A stretch of 64,000 nt of DNA from CAVWTN01 sp963757945 (GCA_963757945.1 CAVWTN010000001.1:806001-870000), one strand, 5' to 3'; positions 1 through 8,447 are shown, counted from the first letter of the stretch. Numbers and translations are program-made. The notes: a model not told the origin generated them from the letters alone.

Positions 1-879
1 CTCGACGTCCGAATCCGGCGCGACATTGGGCTCGTTGCGATAGCCGGCGTACTGGCCGCGCACCAAGTCCTCCGCCTTGATCGGCCGCATCGCCTCGAAA
101 ACCTTGGCCTGTTCGGTATGCACCGCGCCGAAGTCCCGGATGCCGGGCGGTTCCATGGCGAGCAGCGCCACGATCTGGAAGATGTGATTCTCGACGACGT
201 CGCGCAAGCACCCCGCCGTTTCGTAAAACGAGCCGCGCGCGCCGATGCCAAAATCTTCAGCTAACGTTAGCTGAACGCTAGCGATGTAGTTGCGATTCCA
301 GACCGGTTCCAAGACCGCATTGGCGAACCGGAAATACAGGATGTTCATGATCGCCTCCTTGGCGAGGAAGTGATCGATTCGGAAGATCGAGTCTTCCGGG
401 AACGCGGCCCGTGCGATCCGGTTCAATTGGCGCGCCGAGGCCCGATCGCGCCCGAAGGGTTTCTCGACGATCACGCGCGCGTTCGCGGCGAGCCCCGCTG
501 CGCCGATCCGTTCGATGACGGTTCCGAAGAGCTCCGGCGGGATGGCGAGGTAGTGCGCGGGCCGCCGCGCATCTCGCAGCGCCTCTTTGAGCGCCGCGAA
601 CGTAGCCGGCTCGTCGTAATCTCCGCTCACGTACGTCAGGAGTCCCAAGAGCCGCTGCAGCGCACGCCGGTCGTCGACTCCGCCGGCCCGCTCGATGCCG
701 TCGATCACGCGTTTGCGCAAGCGCCCCGGACCCCATGCCGCCCGGGCGACGCCGATCACCGGGACCGCCAGAACGCCGCGCTTCACCAGCGCGTAGAGGG
801 CCGGGAAGATCATCTTGTGGGCGAGGTCGCCGGTGACCCCGAAGAGCACCAGCGCATCCGATTGAGGCAGCTTCGGCAT
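1..879 (-). CDS. zwf: Glucose-6-phosphate 1-dehydrogenase, 5' part (runs off left edge)
   Basis: Catalyses NADP-linked oxidation of glucose 6-phosphate to 6-phosphogluconolactone, the entry to the oxidative pentose phosphate pathway. The first 293 codons are visible and the stop lies outside the window. Seen: N-terminal dinucleotide-binding motif VLFGVTGDLAHK (about residues 11-22); EKPFGRD near residue 142; and RIDHFLAKE at residues 167-175, close to the substrate-binding RIDHYLGKE of the family. These are followed by the conserved GCLRDVVENH segment, whose His should be the catalytic base. The ATG start overlaps the stop of a short upstream ORF (TGATG), suggesting translational coupling. 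An 18-bp perfect palindrome with rare CTA and TTA codons lies inside the gene. Confidence 0.95.
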   Translation of the reverse strand, partial: MPKLPQSDALVLFGVTGDLAHKMIFPALYALVKRGVLAVPVIGVARAAWGPGRLRKRVIDGIERAGGVDDRRALQRLLGLLTYVSGDYDEPATFAALKEALRDARRPAHYLAIPPELFGTVIERIGAAGLAANARVIVEKPFGRDRASARQLNRIARAAFPEDSIFRIDHFLAKEAIMNILYFRFANAVLEPVWNRNYIASVQLTLAEDFGIGARGSFYETAGCLRDVVENHIFQIVALLAMEPPGIRDFGAVHTEQAKVFEAMRPIKAEDLVRGQYAGYRNEPNVAPDSDVE

Positions 880-983
880 CAGGCGCCGCTTTCAGCGCCC
901 GCTTCAAGGAAGGGCACGAAGTCTCGCAGCGACGTGATTCCGCTCGCGAAGATCCGCTCGAGACGTTCCGTTTGCTGTCCCAT
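879..983 (-). CDS. Small ORF (34 aa) overlapping the zwf start
   Basis: Encodes 34 residues beginning MGQQTERLERIFASG and ending GAESGA. Its TGA overlaps the zwf ATG by one base (TGATG), the kind of junction used for termination-reinitiation, so it may serve as a leader peptide or coupled small protein. The predicted peptide is amphipathic in its first half. No family is recognised. In favour of reality: the exact coupling and the lack of any other plausible gene here. Against: very short, and no strong ribosome binding site (only a GGGGC stretch upstream of the ATG). It could simply be leader sequence. Confidence 0.35.
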   Translation of the reverse strand: MGQQTERLERIFASGITSLRDFVPFLEAGAESGA

Positions 984-1080
984 AGAGCCCCATACCGCCA
1001 ATCGCCAAGTTCTTAATCTGACTGTTCCGGAAGCCGGAAGGAAGTGGGCGGACGGCGAAATGCTCCTCCATCTGGGGGAT

Positions 1081-1098
1081 TCCGGCCTTTAGGCCGGA
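1081..1098 (+). promoter_or_regulatory. Hairpin covering the ribosome binding site of the LuxR-type gene
   Basis: Perfect 7-bp inverted repeat TCCGGCC / GGCCGGA with a 4-base loop. Its 3' arm contains the start of the GGAGG at 1096-1100, which is the only Shine-Dalgarno-like sequence before the ATG at 1115. Folding would hide part of that GGAGG, so it may dampen translation of the downstream regulator. This is inferred from sequence only. Confidence 0.45.
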
Positions 1099-1114
1099 GG
1101 CAGGTTGGGCGGGC

Positions 1115-2143
1115 ATGTCCGACTCCCATCGCAACGCACGCGAGCCTGAAGTGTTCGCAGACCTTCCCGAAACCGACCCGGCGCGCGAGGTCATCGCGGC
1201 GATCCTCGAGCTGGTTCCGGTTTCGCATTGGAGCTTTGCGCGCTTCAAAGGCGACGGCGACTCCGACCAGTTGTTTTCGTCCACCGGTAACGGCGGCGAT
1301 TTCCGGCACCTCAAGAGCCTCTATAAGATCCAGCGCCAAGGCAGTGTCGGCCCGCGCATCACGGCGACGAGCGACGAGCGGGAACCGCGCGCGAGCGAAG
1401 AGACGCTGCTCTTCGCCGACAGCCGCGCGAATTTCGGAATTCTCACGCTACTGCGGACCGCGGAGCTCGGCCCCTTTGCATCCAGCGAACTGCAAGCGCT
1501 CACGCTCGCTCTGGGCGCCGCGTCCGAATGGCTCTCGACGCTGCGACTGTTCGAGTCGCACGATGGGCCGCACCTCGCCGAGTTTCACCTCGACCACGAG
1601 CCGGCGCAACCCGTTCTGCCGGACGAGCGGGCGGACTCCGCGTTGTACGTTTTGGATCTCGATCTCTCGATCGTCCTCACCTGGTCCGAGCAGAGCGAGC
1701 GCAGGGTTGCTTTGATGCCCCTGCAGGCGCGCCTCGAAAACCGCCTTCCCGCGATTCTCGAAAAGACGGTTCGCACGTTGACTGCGTCGTGGGCGGATGC
1801 GGCGAGCCGCAAGCCGGGCGTCTCGCGCCCCGTGCCGCTTCTCGTGGTTCGCACGTATCCGCTGAGCGGGCCGGCCGGCTTGTTCATCGGCGTTTCGATC
1901 GCGCGCTCGCGCTCCGGAAGCTCGCTCGGGGTGGCTGCGGCGCATTTCAGCATCTCGCCTCGAGAGATCCAAGTGCTGGCGCTGCTCTTGGACGGAGCGC
2001 AACTCGAGGATGTCGCAAAACGCTTGCACATCGCCACTTCGACGGTCCAGGACCACATCAAGAGCCTGTTACGAAAGACGCAAAGCCGCAACAGATCCGA
2101 ATTGATCGCGAAGGTTCTCCGGGCGCCGAACCGACAGCACTAA
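1115..2143 (+). CDS. LuxR-family transcriptional regulator with N-terminal sensory region
   Basis: 342-residue predicted cytoplasmic DNA-binding regulator. The last 65 residues form a LuxR-type helix-turn-helix (SPREIQVLALLLDG ... ATSTVQDHIKSLLRK), in which the second helix should contact DNA. The first 270 residues have no receiver Asp pattern and look more like a GAF/PAS-like ligand or partner binding region, but no specific family is recognised. The start was chosen for the ATG after GGAGG (14-base spacing, partly inside a hairpin). It diverges from the small ORF and zwf on the minus strand. No target is evident; control of neighbouring genes is only a possibility. Confidence 0.85.
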   Translation: MSDSHRNAREPEVFADLPETDPAREVIAAILELVPVSHWSFARFKGDGDSDQLFSSTGNGGDFRHLKSLYKIQRQGSVGPRITATSDEREPRASEETLLFADSRANFGILTLLRTAELGPFASSELQALTLALGAASEWLSTLRLFESHDGPHLAEFHLDHEPAQPVLPDERADSALYVLDLDLSIVLTWSEQSERRVALMPLQARLENRLPAILEKTVRTLTASWADAASRKPGVSRPVPLLVVRTYPLSGPAGLFIGVSIARSRSGSSLGVAAAHFSISPREIQVLALLLDGAQLEDVAKRLHIATSTVQDHIKSLLRKTQSRNRSELIAKVLRAPNRQH

Positions 2144-2256
2144 GCGCGGCGCCAGGGTGCCCGCGCTGGGCGATCCGGCCGGGAGGGACTCTCCGAGCGG
2201 TGACTTATTCAGACGGGTAATCCCCGCTAGGCCGGTTCGAGAACGGAGCCATCGTC

Positions 2257-3633
2257 ATGCGGATACGTAGGCCGCTCGTCACCACCGCGTTGATCGCCGC
2301 GGCGATCGTGCTGTCTTTCTCCGGTCGCGCGCAGTCCGCGCCGTCGACGACCGCGCAACGCACGCTCGCCGGCTTGGCGCCGTTCAGCACGTTGCTGCAA
2401 ACCGGCGCCGGACGCGGTGCGCTTGCCGCGAACCTCGCGCGCACTGGAGCGATTCAGACCGGCACGAGCGGCCAGCACGCGCTGCAGCCGTTTCCGCAGC
2501 AGCAGACGCAGGCGCTCAAGGACGCGACGATCACCGACGCCAACGCGCTCGAACTCGCCGATGGTCTCGGCAGCGCGCTCGGCCGCGCGTACGCGCAACT
2601 CGGGTCGTGCACGAGCACCGACGATGGACCCGCGTACCCGACGTGCACGATCGAGGTGCCGACGCTCGGAAGCTTGCTCGCATACACCGCTCGTCTCACT
2701 GCCGCGGACGCGAACGCGGGGAAGTTCGCCTTCTCGAACGCAAGCACCGGGGTCATTCAGCGCTCGAATGACGCGGCCGCCGCAATCGCGGTCGTGAACG
2801 GCACGACCGACATGTACGGCCGAGCGTACCTGCCGCCGGTGTGCCGCAGCTCGGTCGACGCGTTCGGCGATCCGCGTCCGTTTCAGACGCAAGCGCAGTT
2901 TCGCGTCTTTTGGGCCGTCGACTACTTCGGCAAGATGAAATCGAACCAGGAGTATCTGTGCGGACCGATCCAGGATCTGCGTCAGAGCCCCTCGTTCCCG
3001 AGCGGCCACACGACGTACGGCTACACGGAATCGCTGCTGCTCGCCATCCTAGTGCCGGAGCGCTACGCACAGATGATCGTGCGTGCGGCGGAGTACGGCA
3101 ACAGCCGTATCATCGTCGGAGCACACTACGCCATGGACGTTCTCGGCGGCCGGACACTCGCCGAATACGACGTCGCTCACCTGCTCGCCGGCGATCCGGC
3201 CTACCTGGGGCAAACGTTCGGCAGCGTTTCGCCGATCGCGCAGTATCGCGACGCGCTCGCCGCCGCTGCAAAGGACCTGCGCCGCGAACTCGCAGCGCGT
3301 TGCGGCGCCGCAATCGCCGTGTGTGCGCGCGACGACCGGAGCCGCTTTCGCGACGACTCGGTCAGCGCGGCGTTCTACGAGAGCACGCTAACCTACGGGC
3401 TACCCGTCGTCTATCCAGCGAGAGCCGGCACGGTCGAGGACGTGGCGAGCATCGCACCCGAGGCCGGTTATCTGCTGACGGCGGCGTTCCCACAGCTCAC
3501 GCTCGCGCAGGCCGACCGCATCCTCACCGCCACCGAGGGACCCGGCGGGGGATTCCTCGACAACGGCTCGGCGTTCGGCGTCTATTCACGGCTGGATCTC
3601 TTCCGGGCCGCGCGCGAGGCCGCGCGGCTTTAG
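2257..3633 (+). CDS. Exported PAP2-superfamily phosphatase (acid phosphatase-like)
   Basis: 458 residues. The N-terminal signal peptide has a basic MRIRR start, a hydrophobic stretch and an AQSA cleavage-like site near residue 28, so the enzyme should act outside the cytoplasmic membrane. Two signature motifs of the PAP2/vanadium haloperoxidase superfamily are present: PSGH at residues 248-251 and SRIIVGAHYAMD (SR-x5-H-x3-D) at 283-294, supplying the catalytic histidines. The protein is longer than class A acid phosphatases (about 250 residues), with about 200 residues before the catalytic part and 150 after it. Substrate is unknown; phosphomonoesters or a haloperoxidase-like reaction are both possible. 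Confidence 0.85.
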   Translation: MRIRRPLVTTALIAAAIVLSFSGRAQSAPSTTAQRTLAGLAPFSTLLQTGAGRGALAANLARTGAIQTGTSGQHALQPFPQQQTQALKDATITDANALELADGLGSALGRAYAQLGSCTSTDDGPAYPTCTIEVPTLGSLLAYTARLTAADANAGKFAFSNASTGVIQRSNDAAAAIAVVNGTTDMYGRAYLPPVCRSSVDAFGDPRPFQTQAQFRVFWAVDYFGKMKSNQEYLCGPIQDLRQSPSFPSGHTTYGYTESLLLAILVPERYAQMIVRAAEYGNSRIIVGAHYAMDVLGGRTLAEYDVAHLLAGDPAYLGQTFGSVSPIAQYRDALAAAAKDLRRELAARCGAAIAVCARDDRSRFRDDSVSAAFYESTLTYGLPVVYPARAGTVEDVASIAPEAGYLLTAAFPQLTLAQADRILTATEGPGGGFLDNGSAFGVYSRLDLFRAAREAARL

Positions 3634-3682
3634 TATAGGATCGAATCACGCCCCCGCGTTCGTCGGCGTCGGTCCGTGCCGT

Positions 3683-4072
3683 CTAGATTCCACCGTGCGC
3701 GGCGATCGCGGCGATCGAGCTCTCGGAGACGCCGAGCTTGCGCAGCGACTGCTTCGTCGGCGCCTCGCCGCCGTGACTGATCCGCTTCCAGCCGCGCGGC
3801 GCGCTGCGTACGAAAACCGAGTATCCGGCGCTCTCGCCGACATTGTACGAGCAGAGCGCGTAGTTGCCGGCGATGATGACGTTCGAGACCGTGATCGCGA
3901 GCACGTCTCTCTGCACGGGCGGCACCTCCGTTCGGAGCGCCGCTTCCTCGGTCGCCCGAACCGCGCTCACGTCGGCCGGTTTCCCATAGTCGGCTGCGCG
4001 AACGACGAGCGGAAACGCTGCGGTTAGCAGCGCCGTCAACACGAAGACGGGCGCGAACGGGCGCTTCTTCAT
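3683..4072 (-). CDS. Small exported protein of unknown function
   Basis: 129 residues with a clear signal peptide (MKKRPF start, hydrophobic core, cleavage after VVRA near residue 26). The mature part contains a beta-rich central stretch (VLAITVSNVIIAGNYALCSY) and a C-terminal helical segment (QSLRKLGVSESSIAAIAAH). No family recognised. It is the last gene of the minus-strand alcohol oxidation operon, 27 bases after the SOD-like exported protein, so it probably works in the periplasm with that pathway. That role is inferred from position only. Confidence 0.65.
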   Translation of the reverse strand: MKKRPFAPVFVLTALLTAAFPLVVRAADYGKPADVSAVRATEEAALRTEVPPVQRDVLAITVSNVIIAGNYALCSYNVGESAGYSVFVRSAPRGWKRISHGGEAPTKQSLRKLGVSESSIAAIAAHGGI

Positions 4073-4099
4073 CGATACCTCTCAGTCGCCGCCGCCGGC

Positions 4100-4522
4100 T
4101 TACCGCGAACCGAGGTTCGCGCAGGCGAGCGAGCGATCTTCGGTCTTGTACGAGCTGTGCACTTCGACGACTGACGGAGTCGCCAGGATCTTCGAGAGCG
4201 GTACGTCGAGGAGGCTCTCCGAGGTACCGTCGACGAGCGGAGAGAGTGCGTGTATGATGGGCGGCTTGACACTGGCGCACGTACCGTGGTGGATGTGGGC
4301 CGTTTGCACCTCACCGGACGGTTCGTTGACGACGTGAACTTCGACCACCGTCTGCCCGTCGAGCAGTTTCAGCGCGACGGTCCCGTATTCACTCGAGCCG
4401 CCGACAGCTTTGAGCGGATAGACCTTTCCACCGACGCCTCTCGGTTCCGCGGATACGGCCACCGCGGCGAGTAGCGACGTGGAGGCGGCGAGCGTCACAA
4501 TTGCGATCTTGAACGTGTTCAC
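4100..4522 (-). CDS. Exported Cu/Zn-SOD/CHRD-like beta-sandwich protein
   Basis: 140 residues with a signal peptide (MNTFKIAIV, cleavage after AVSA). The mature domain has the layout of bacterial CHRD or Cu/Zn superoxide dismutase-like sandwich proteins: VEVHVVNE, then AHIHHGTCAS with a His-x-His pair and Cys, then VPLSKILA and VVEVHSSY, ending with a second Cys (LACANL) that could form a disulfide with the first. The full set of SOD copper and zinc ligands is not evident, so dismutase activity is not claimed. It follows the cytochrome c gene by 10 bases in the operon. A role in protecting or metallating periplasmic redox proteins is a guess. Confidence 0.65.
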   Translation of the reverse strand: MNTFKIAIVTLAASTSLLAAVAVSAEPRGVGGKVYPLKAVGGSSEYGTVALKLLDGQTVVEVHVVNEPSGEVQTAHIHHGTCASVKPPIIHALSPLVDGTSESLLDVPLSKILATPSVVEVHSSYKTEDRSLACANLGSR

Positions 4523-4532
4523 TTTGGACCTT

Positions 4533-4949
4533 CTACTTCTTGCCGATCGGGTCGTTCGAGTGTGAAGCCTTGCTGTAACTCAGCGGCTTGCTGCCGGCCG
4601 GATTGCCGTTCTCCCGGAGAAGGAAGGCCATCACGTCGACGTACTGCTCGTGCGTGAGACTCCCCGGATCTCCGGCCGGCATCAGGCTCGTCATGTATTT
4701 GAAGATATCGCTGACCGTCAATTTTCCCTGGGCCCCGGGCGCGGTGAGGTCCGAGCCTTTCAAAGCGGGTCCCGAGACGCCCTCGAGGTTCACGCCGTGG
4801 CAGCGCGCGCAACTGCCGGCGTACACCTGCGCACCCGCTGCGGCTTGTGCGGACGTGTACAGCCCGCGGTTCGTTGCGGTTGCGGTTGAGATGCTCGCCG
4901 CCGCAACGAGCGTCGCGGCGGCGAGCATGCTGAGTGATGAACGCTTCAT
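4533..4949 (-). CDS. Exported c-type cytochrome, electron acceptor of the PQQ dehydrogenase
   Basis: 138 residues. Signal peptide MKRSSLSMLAAATLVAAAS, then a class I cytochrome c domain with the haem motif CARCH at residues 47-51 and a later MPAGDPG segment that should give the axial Met. The start was placed at the ATG preceding the signal peptide, 28 bases after the stop of the PQQ dehydrogenase gene, with an AGGGA site in that gap; the frame is open further upstream but that part overlaps the dehydrogenase gene. Family knowledge: quinoprotein alcohol dehydrogenases pass electrons to a dedicated periplasmic cytochrome c, usually encoded next door as here. Confidence 0.88.
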   Translation of the reverse strand: MKRSSLSMLAAATLVAAASISTATATNRGLYTSAQAAAGAQVYAGSCARCHGVNLEGVSGPALKGSDLTAPGAQGKLTVSDIFKYMTSLMPAGDPGSLTHEQYVDVMAFLLRENGNPAGSKPLSYSKASHSNDPIGKK

Positions 4950-4977
4950 CGAAGTGCGTCCCTGCGCCGATCCACGG

Positions 4978-6711
4978 CTACGGCAGTGCGAAGACGTACA
5001 GCTTTCCGCCCAGCGGAATGTTCTTGAAAGCGGGAACCATCTTGGGGCCACCCCACAGCGGGCTCACGCCGCCCCAGCCGGCGGTCACGGCGACATACTG
5101 CTTGCCGTCGATTTGGTAACTGACCGGTTGACCGATGATGCCGGAGCTCACGTGATGCTCCCACAGCACCTTCCCCGTCTTCGCGTCGAAGGCGAAGAAC
5201 TTCTGATCCGGTGAGCCGCTGAAGACGAGCCCGGTGTCGGTGCTCACTTGACCGTCGTTCCAGGGAAGCTTCGTATCGTGCGACCACACCTGTTTACCGG
5301 TGGCGACGTCGATCGCTTGCAGTGCGCCCCAGCCGTTGGCGCCCGGGACCGGAGCGACCTGGAACGTCTCGTCCAGATATCCGAGGCCCGCCTTGAACGG
5401 ATCCGGGCTCTTCTGGCCGGAGATCGTCATGCAGGTCTTCATCGTGGAAACGAACGCATAGCCCGTGTTGGGATCGAACGATTCCGACCACCAGTTATTG
5501 CCGCCGAAGAACGCCGGGCACGTGAAGACCTGCTTGCCTTCGTGCGGCAACTTTGCCTTATCGATGACGGCATTGCCGTCCTTATCGTAGCCGATGACCG
5601 ACGTGACCTTGGTAAACGGGTGGGCGTGAATCAGTTTGCCGTTCGTCCGGTCGACGACGAAGAACCAACCGCTGCGCGCGGCCTGATAGAACACCTTGCG
5701 CGGCGTTCCGTCGATCGTGACGTCGGCGAGAATCGGCGTGCCGACCGCGTCGTAATCCCACGGATCGTTGGGCGTTTCCTGAAAGTACCACTTCACTTTC
5801 CCGGTGTCGGGATCGAGGCCCAAAACCGAGTCGGTGTACAGGTTCTTTCCCGGGCGCAGGTCGGAGAGCCAGGGACCGGGATTTCCGACGCCCCACAGCA
5901 GCGTGTCCGTCTCCGGATCGTAGCTGCCGGTGACCCATGGGTTTCCGCCGCCGTGCAAGTACCGCGCGCCCGGCCACGTATTGCCGCCGGGCTCGTTCGG
6001 CGCGGGAATCGTGTAGCGCCGCCAGCGCTCGGCACCGGTCGCCGGATCGAGCGCGGCCACGAAGCCGCGCGCGCCGTACTCACCGCCGCCGTCCGCAACG
6101 ATCAGGTTGCCCTTGACGACCAGCGGAGCGCCGGTCATGAAGAAGCCGACGCCGCTCTCCGGGTAGACGGCCGTATTCCAGACGACCTTCCCGGACTGCG
6201 CATCGAGCGCGACGACGTGATTATCCAGCGTTTCGAAGTAGAGGTTGTTGCCGTACAGCGCGACGCCTCGATTGACGACGTCGCAACAGACGGTGCGCAG
6301 GGCCTTCTTGACCAGCGGATAGTCATACTTCCAGAGCAGCTTGCCGCTGGTCGCCTCGAAGGCATAGATGTGGTTCAGCGGCGCCGATACGATCAGCTCG
6401 TGGCCGTTGACGATCGGCGGTGCTTCGAAGCCGTTCGGAATCGGAATATCGTACGTGAAGACTTCCTTGAGTTGCGTCACGTTGTCGGGCGTGATCTGTG
6501 TGAACGGCACGTGCGCGTGCCCATCATAGGTGCGCAGGTACATCAGCCAGCCGTCATCGGTCGCTGCACCGGTCAGGCGCTCGTCGGTGACGGGCTGATA
6601 GGCTGATTCGGCATACGCCGGGGCGCCGCGCAGCGCGAAAGACAAACCGAAAAGAGCGGCGACGGCGAACGCGCCGGCGATCGCGCGACGGATGCCGCAA
6701 GGAACAGACAT
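4978..6711 (-). CDS. PQQ-dependent alcohol dehydrogenase, lanthanide type
   Basis: 577-residue periplasmic quinoprotein with a signal peptide (cleavage near APAYA, residue 34). It forms a beta-propeller with repeated W-motifs such as ATSGKLLWKY and AKTGKVLWEH. Adjacent cysteines C142-C143 (TVCCDVV) match the unusual vicinal disulfide of methanol/ethanol dehydrogenases. The catalytic segment PNDPWDYDAVG places the catalytic Asp at 319 and a second Asp at 321. In this family an Asp two positions after the catalytic one marks lanthanide-dependent enzymes (XoxF, ExaF, PedH), whereas calcium enzymes have Ala or similar. Start: ATG with GGAGGT upstream. It lies between the aldehyde dehydrogenase gene (31 bases upstream) and its cytochrome c. 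The exact alcohol cannot be told from sequence. Confidence 0.93.
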   Translation of the reverse strand: MSVPCGIRRAIAGAFAVAALFGLSFALRGAPAYAESAYQPVTDERLTGAATDDGWLMYLRTYDGHAHVPFTQITPDNVTQLKEVFTYDIPIPNGFEAPPIVNGHELIVSAPLNHIYAFEATSGKLLWKYDYPLVKKALRTVCCDVVNRGVALYGNNLYFETLDNHVVALDAQSGKVVWNTAVYPESGVGFFMTGAPLVVKGNLIVADGGGEYGARGFVAALDPATGAERWRRYTIPAPNEPGGNTWPGARYLHGGGNPWVTGSYDPETDTLLWGVGNPGPWLSDLRPGKNLYTDSVLGLDPDTGKVKWYFQETPNDPWDYDAVGTPILADVTIDGTPRKVFYQAARSGWFFVVDRTNGKLIHAHPFTKVTSVIGYDKDGNAVIDKAKLPHEGKQVFTCPAFFGGNNWWSESFDPNTGYAFVSTMKTCMTISGQKSPDPFKAGLGYLDETFQVAPVPGANGWGALQAIDVATGKQVWSHDTKLPWNDGQVSTDTGLVFSGSPDQKFFAFDAKTGKVLWEHHVSSGIIGQPVSYQIDGKQYVAVTAGWGGVSPLWGGPKMVPAFKNIPLGGKLYVFALP

Positions 6712-6742
6712 AGGCTACCTCCAGCGGGTGCGAAAGCGATTC

Positions 6743-8287
6743 CTAAAAGAAGCCCAACGCCTTGGGGCTGTAGCTCACCAACGCGTTCTTGGTCTGCTGG
6801 TAGTGCTCGAGCATCTTGAGGTGCGTTTCACGGCCGATCCCCGACTGCTTGTAACCGCCGAACGCGGCGTGAGCGGGATAGGCGTGATAGCAGTTCACCC
6901 AGACGCGACCCGCTTGAATGCCGCGCACCAGACGGTAGCCGGCGTTCGCGTCGCGCGTCCACACGCCCGCACCCAAGCCGTAGAGCGTGTCGTTGGCGAT
7001 GCGCAACGCATCGACTTCGTCTTTGAACGTCGTCACCGATACGACCGGCCCGAAGATCTCCTCTTGGAAGATGCGCATCGAGTTGTCGCCGTGAAAGACC
7101 GTCGGCTGAACGTAGTAGCCTTCTTTGAAGGCGCCGTCGAGCAGATTGCGCGCGCCGCCTGCCAAGACCGTCGCACCTTCTTGTTTCCCGATGTCGATGT
7201 ACGAAAGGATCTTCTCGAGCTGCTCGCTCGAGGCTTGCGCGCCGATCATCGTTGCGGGATCGAGCGGATTGCCCTGTTTGATCAGGGCAACGCGCTTGAG
7301 CGCACGCTCGATGAACTCATCGTAGATCGACTCTTGCACGAGCGCGCGCGAGGGGCACGTGCAAACCTCGCCCTGGTTGAGCGCGAACATCGTGAAGCCC
7401 TCGAGTGCCTTGTCCAAGAAATCGTCGTCCTTGGCGCAAACGTCGGCGAAGAACACGTTGGGCGATTTGCCGCCCAGCTCGAGCGTCACCGGGATCAGGT
7501 TCTGCGACGCGTACTGCATGATGAGCCGGCCGGTCGACGTCTCGCCGGTGAACGCGATCTTGGCGATGCGCGGACTGGAGGCCAGCGGCTTACCGGCCTC
7601 CAGGCCGAAGCCTTGCACGATGTTGAGCACGCCGGGTGGCAGCAAGTCGGCGATTAACTCGATCCAGACCGCGATCGAGGCCGGCGTCTGCTCGGCCGGC
7701 TTGATCACGACGCAGTTTCCCGCCGCAAGCGCCGGCGCGAGTTTCCACGTCGCCATCAGAAGCGGAAAGTTCCAAGGAATGATTTGACCGACGACGCCGA
7801 GCGGCTCGTGGAAGTGATAGGCGACCGTGTCGTGGTCGATCTCGCTGAGGCTGCCTTCCTGCGCCCGGATGGCGCCCGCGAAGTAGCGGAAGTGATCGAT
7901 CGCGAGCGGCAAGTCGGCCGCGGTCGTCTCGCGGATGGGCTTGCCGTTGTCGAGCGTCTCAGCCAGTGCCAAGAGGCCGAGATTGGCTTCCATCCGGTCC
8001 GCGATCTGGTTGAGGATGCGGCTGCGCTCCGCGACCGGCGTGCGGCCCCACGCTTCGCGCGCGGCGTGCGCGGCATCGAGCGCGAGTTCGACATCCTTGG
8101 CCGACGAGCGCGCAATCTCGGTGAAAGGCTCGCCGACGACGGGGCTGACGTTGAGGAAATACTCGCCCTCGACCGGCGGCACGAACTTGCCGCCGATGAA
8201 ATTGTCGTATCGTTTCTTGAACGGATTCTGGACGCCGAGCGCGCCGAAGTCGAATAAGGTTTGGTGCTCGAGCACGGATGGAGGCAT
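6743..8287 (-). CDS. NAD-dependent aldehyde dehydrogenase (ExaC/acetaldehyde dehydrogenase type)
   Basis: 514-residue cytoplasmic enzyme oxidising the aldehyde made by the PQQ dehydrogenase to the acid. Seen: IIPWNFPLLMATWKLAPAL (substrate/NAD region), VTLELGGKSPN with the general-base Glu, and NQGEVCTCPSR with catalytic Cys309 and a second Cys at 311, typical of the ExaC/AldB group. It has the usual length for the family and the family C-terminus (GGYKQSGIGRETH). It is the first gene of the operon; its promoter region is shared with the divergent regulators and carries direct repeats. The substrate is probably acetaldehyde or another short aldehyde, inferred from family and context. Confidence 0.93.
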   Translation of the reverse strand: MPPSVLEHQTLFDFGALGVQNPFKKRYDNFIGGKFVPPVEGEYFLNVSPVVGEPFTEIARSSAKDVELALDAAHAAREAWGRTPVAERSRILNQIADRMEANLGLLALAETLDNGKPIRETTAADLPLAIDHFRYFAGAIRAQEGSLSEIDHDTVAYHFHEPLGVVGQIIPWNFPLLMATWKLAPALAAGNCVVIKPAEQTPASIAVWIELIADLLPPGVLNIVQGFGLEAGKPLASSPRIAKIAFTGETSTGRLIMQYASQNLIPVTLELGGKSPNVFFADVCAKDDDFLDKALEGFTMFALNQGEVCTCPSRALVQESIYDEFIERALKRVALIKQGNPLDPATMIGAQASSEQLEKILSYIDIGKQEGATVLAGGARNLLDGAFKEGYYVQPTVFHGDNSMRIFQEEIFGPVVSVTTFKDEVDALRIANDTLYGLGAGVWTRDANAGYRLVRGIQAGRVWVNCYHAYPAHAAFGGYKQSGIGRETHLKMLEHYQQTKNALVSYSPKALGFF

Positions 8288-8308
8288 ACTTCACAACTCC
8301 GTTTCTAT

Positions 8309-8340
8309 CTATGTGGTGAACGTAGACTATGTGTTGAACG
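8309..8340. promoter_or_regulatory. Tandem 14-bp direct repeats in the divergent promoter region
   Basis: CTATGTGGTGAACG (8309-8322) and CTATGTGTTGAACG (8327-8340) are repeated with an 18-bp period and one mismatch, 22-53 bases upstream of the aldehyde dehydrogenase start. The core also occurs inverted as CACATAG at 8404-8410, near the response regulator gene. Tandem sites with this spacing are typical of operators for NarL/LuxR-type response regulators. The encoded regulator next door is the natural candidate to bind them (inference). Confidence 0.6.
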
Positions 8341-8447
8341 CATATATTGACGACGTTCGCGGATGATCACGGGCCGGAAACAAGTTGCCTAAACTGGGTG
8401 CCTCACATAGTAGGTATCGCCGCCGAGCGCTACAACTATACAAAAGT

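Noticed and set aside
5248..6606. 452-codon open frame antisense to the PQQ dehydrogenase
   Set aside because: No domain or ribosome site; it mirrors third-position GC bias of the real gene.
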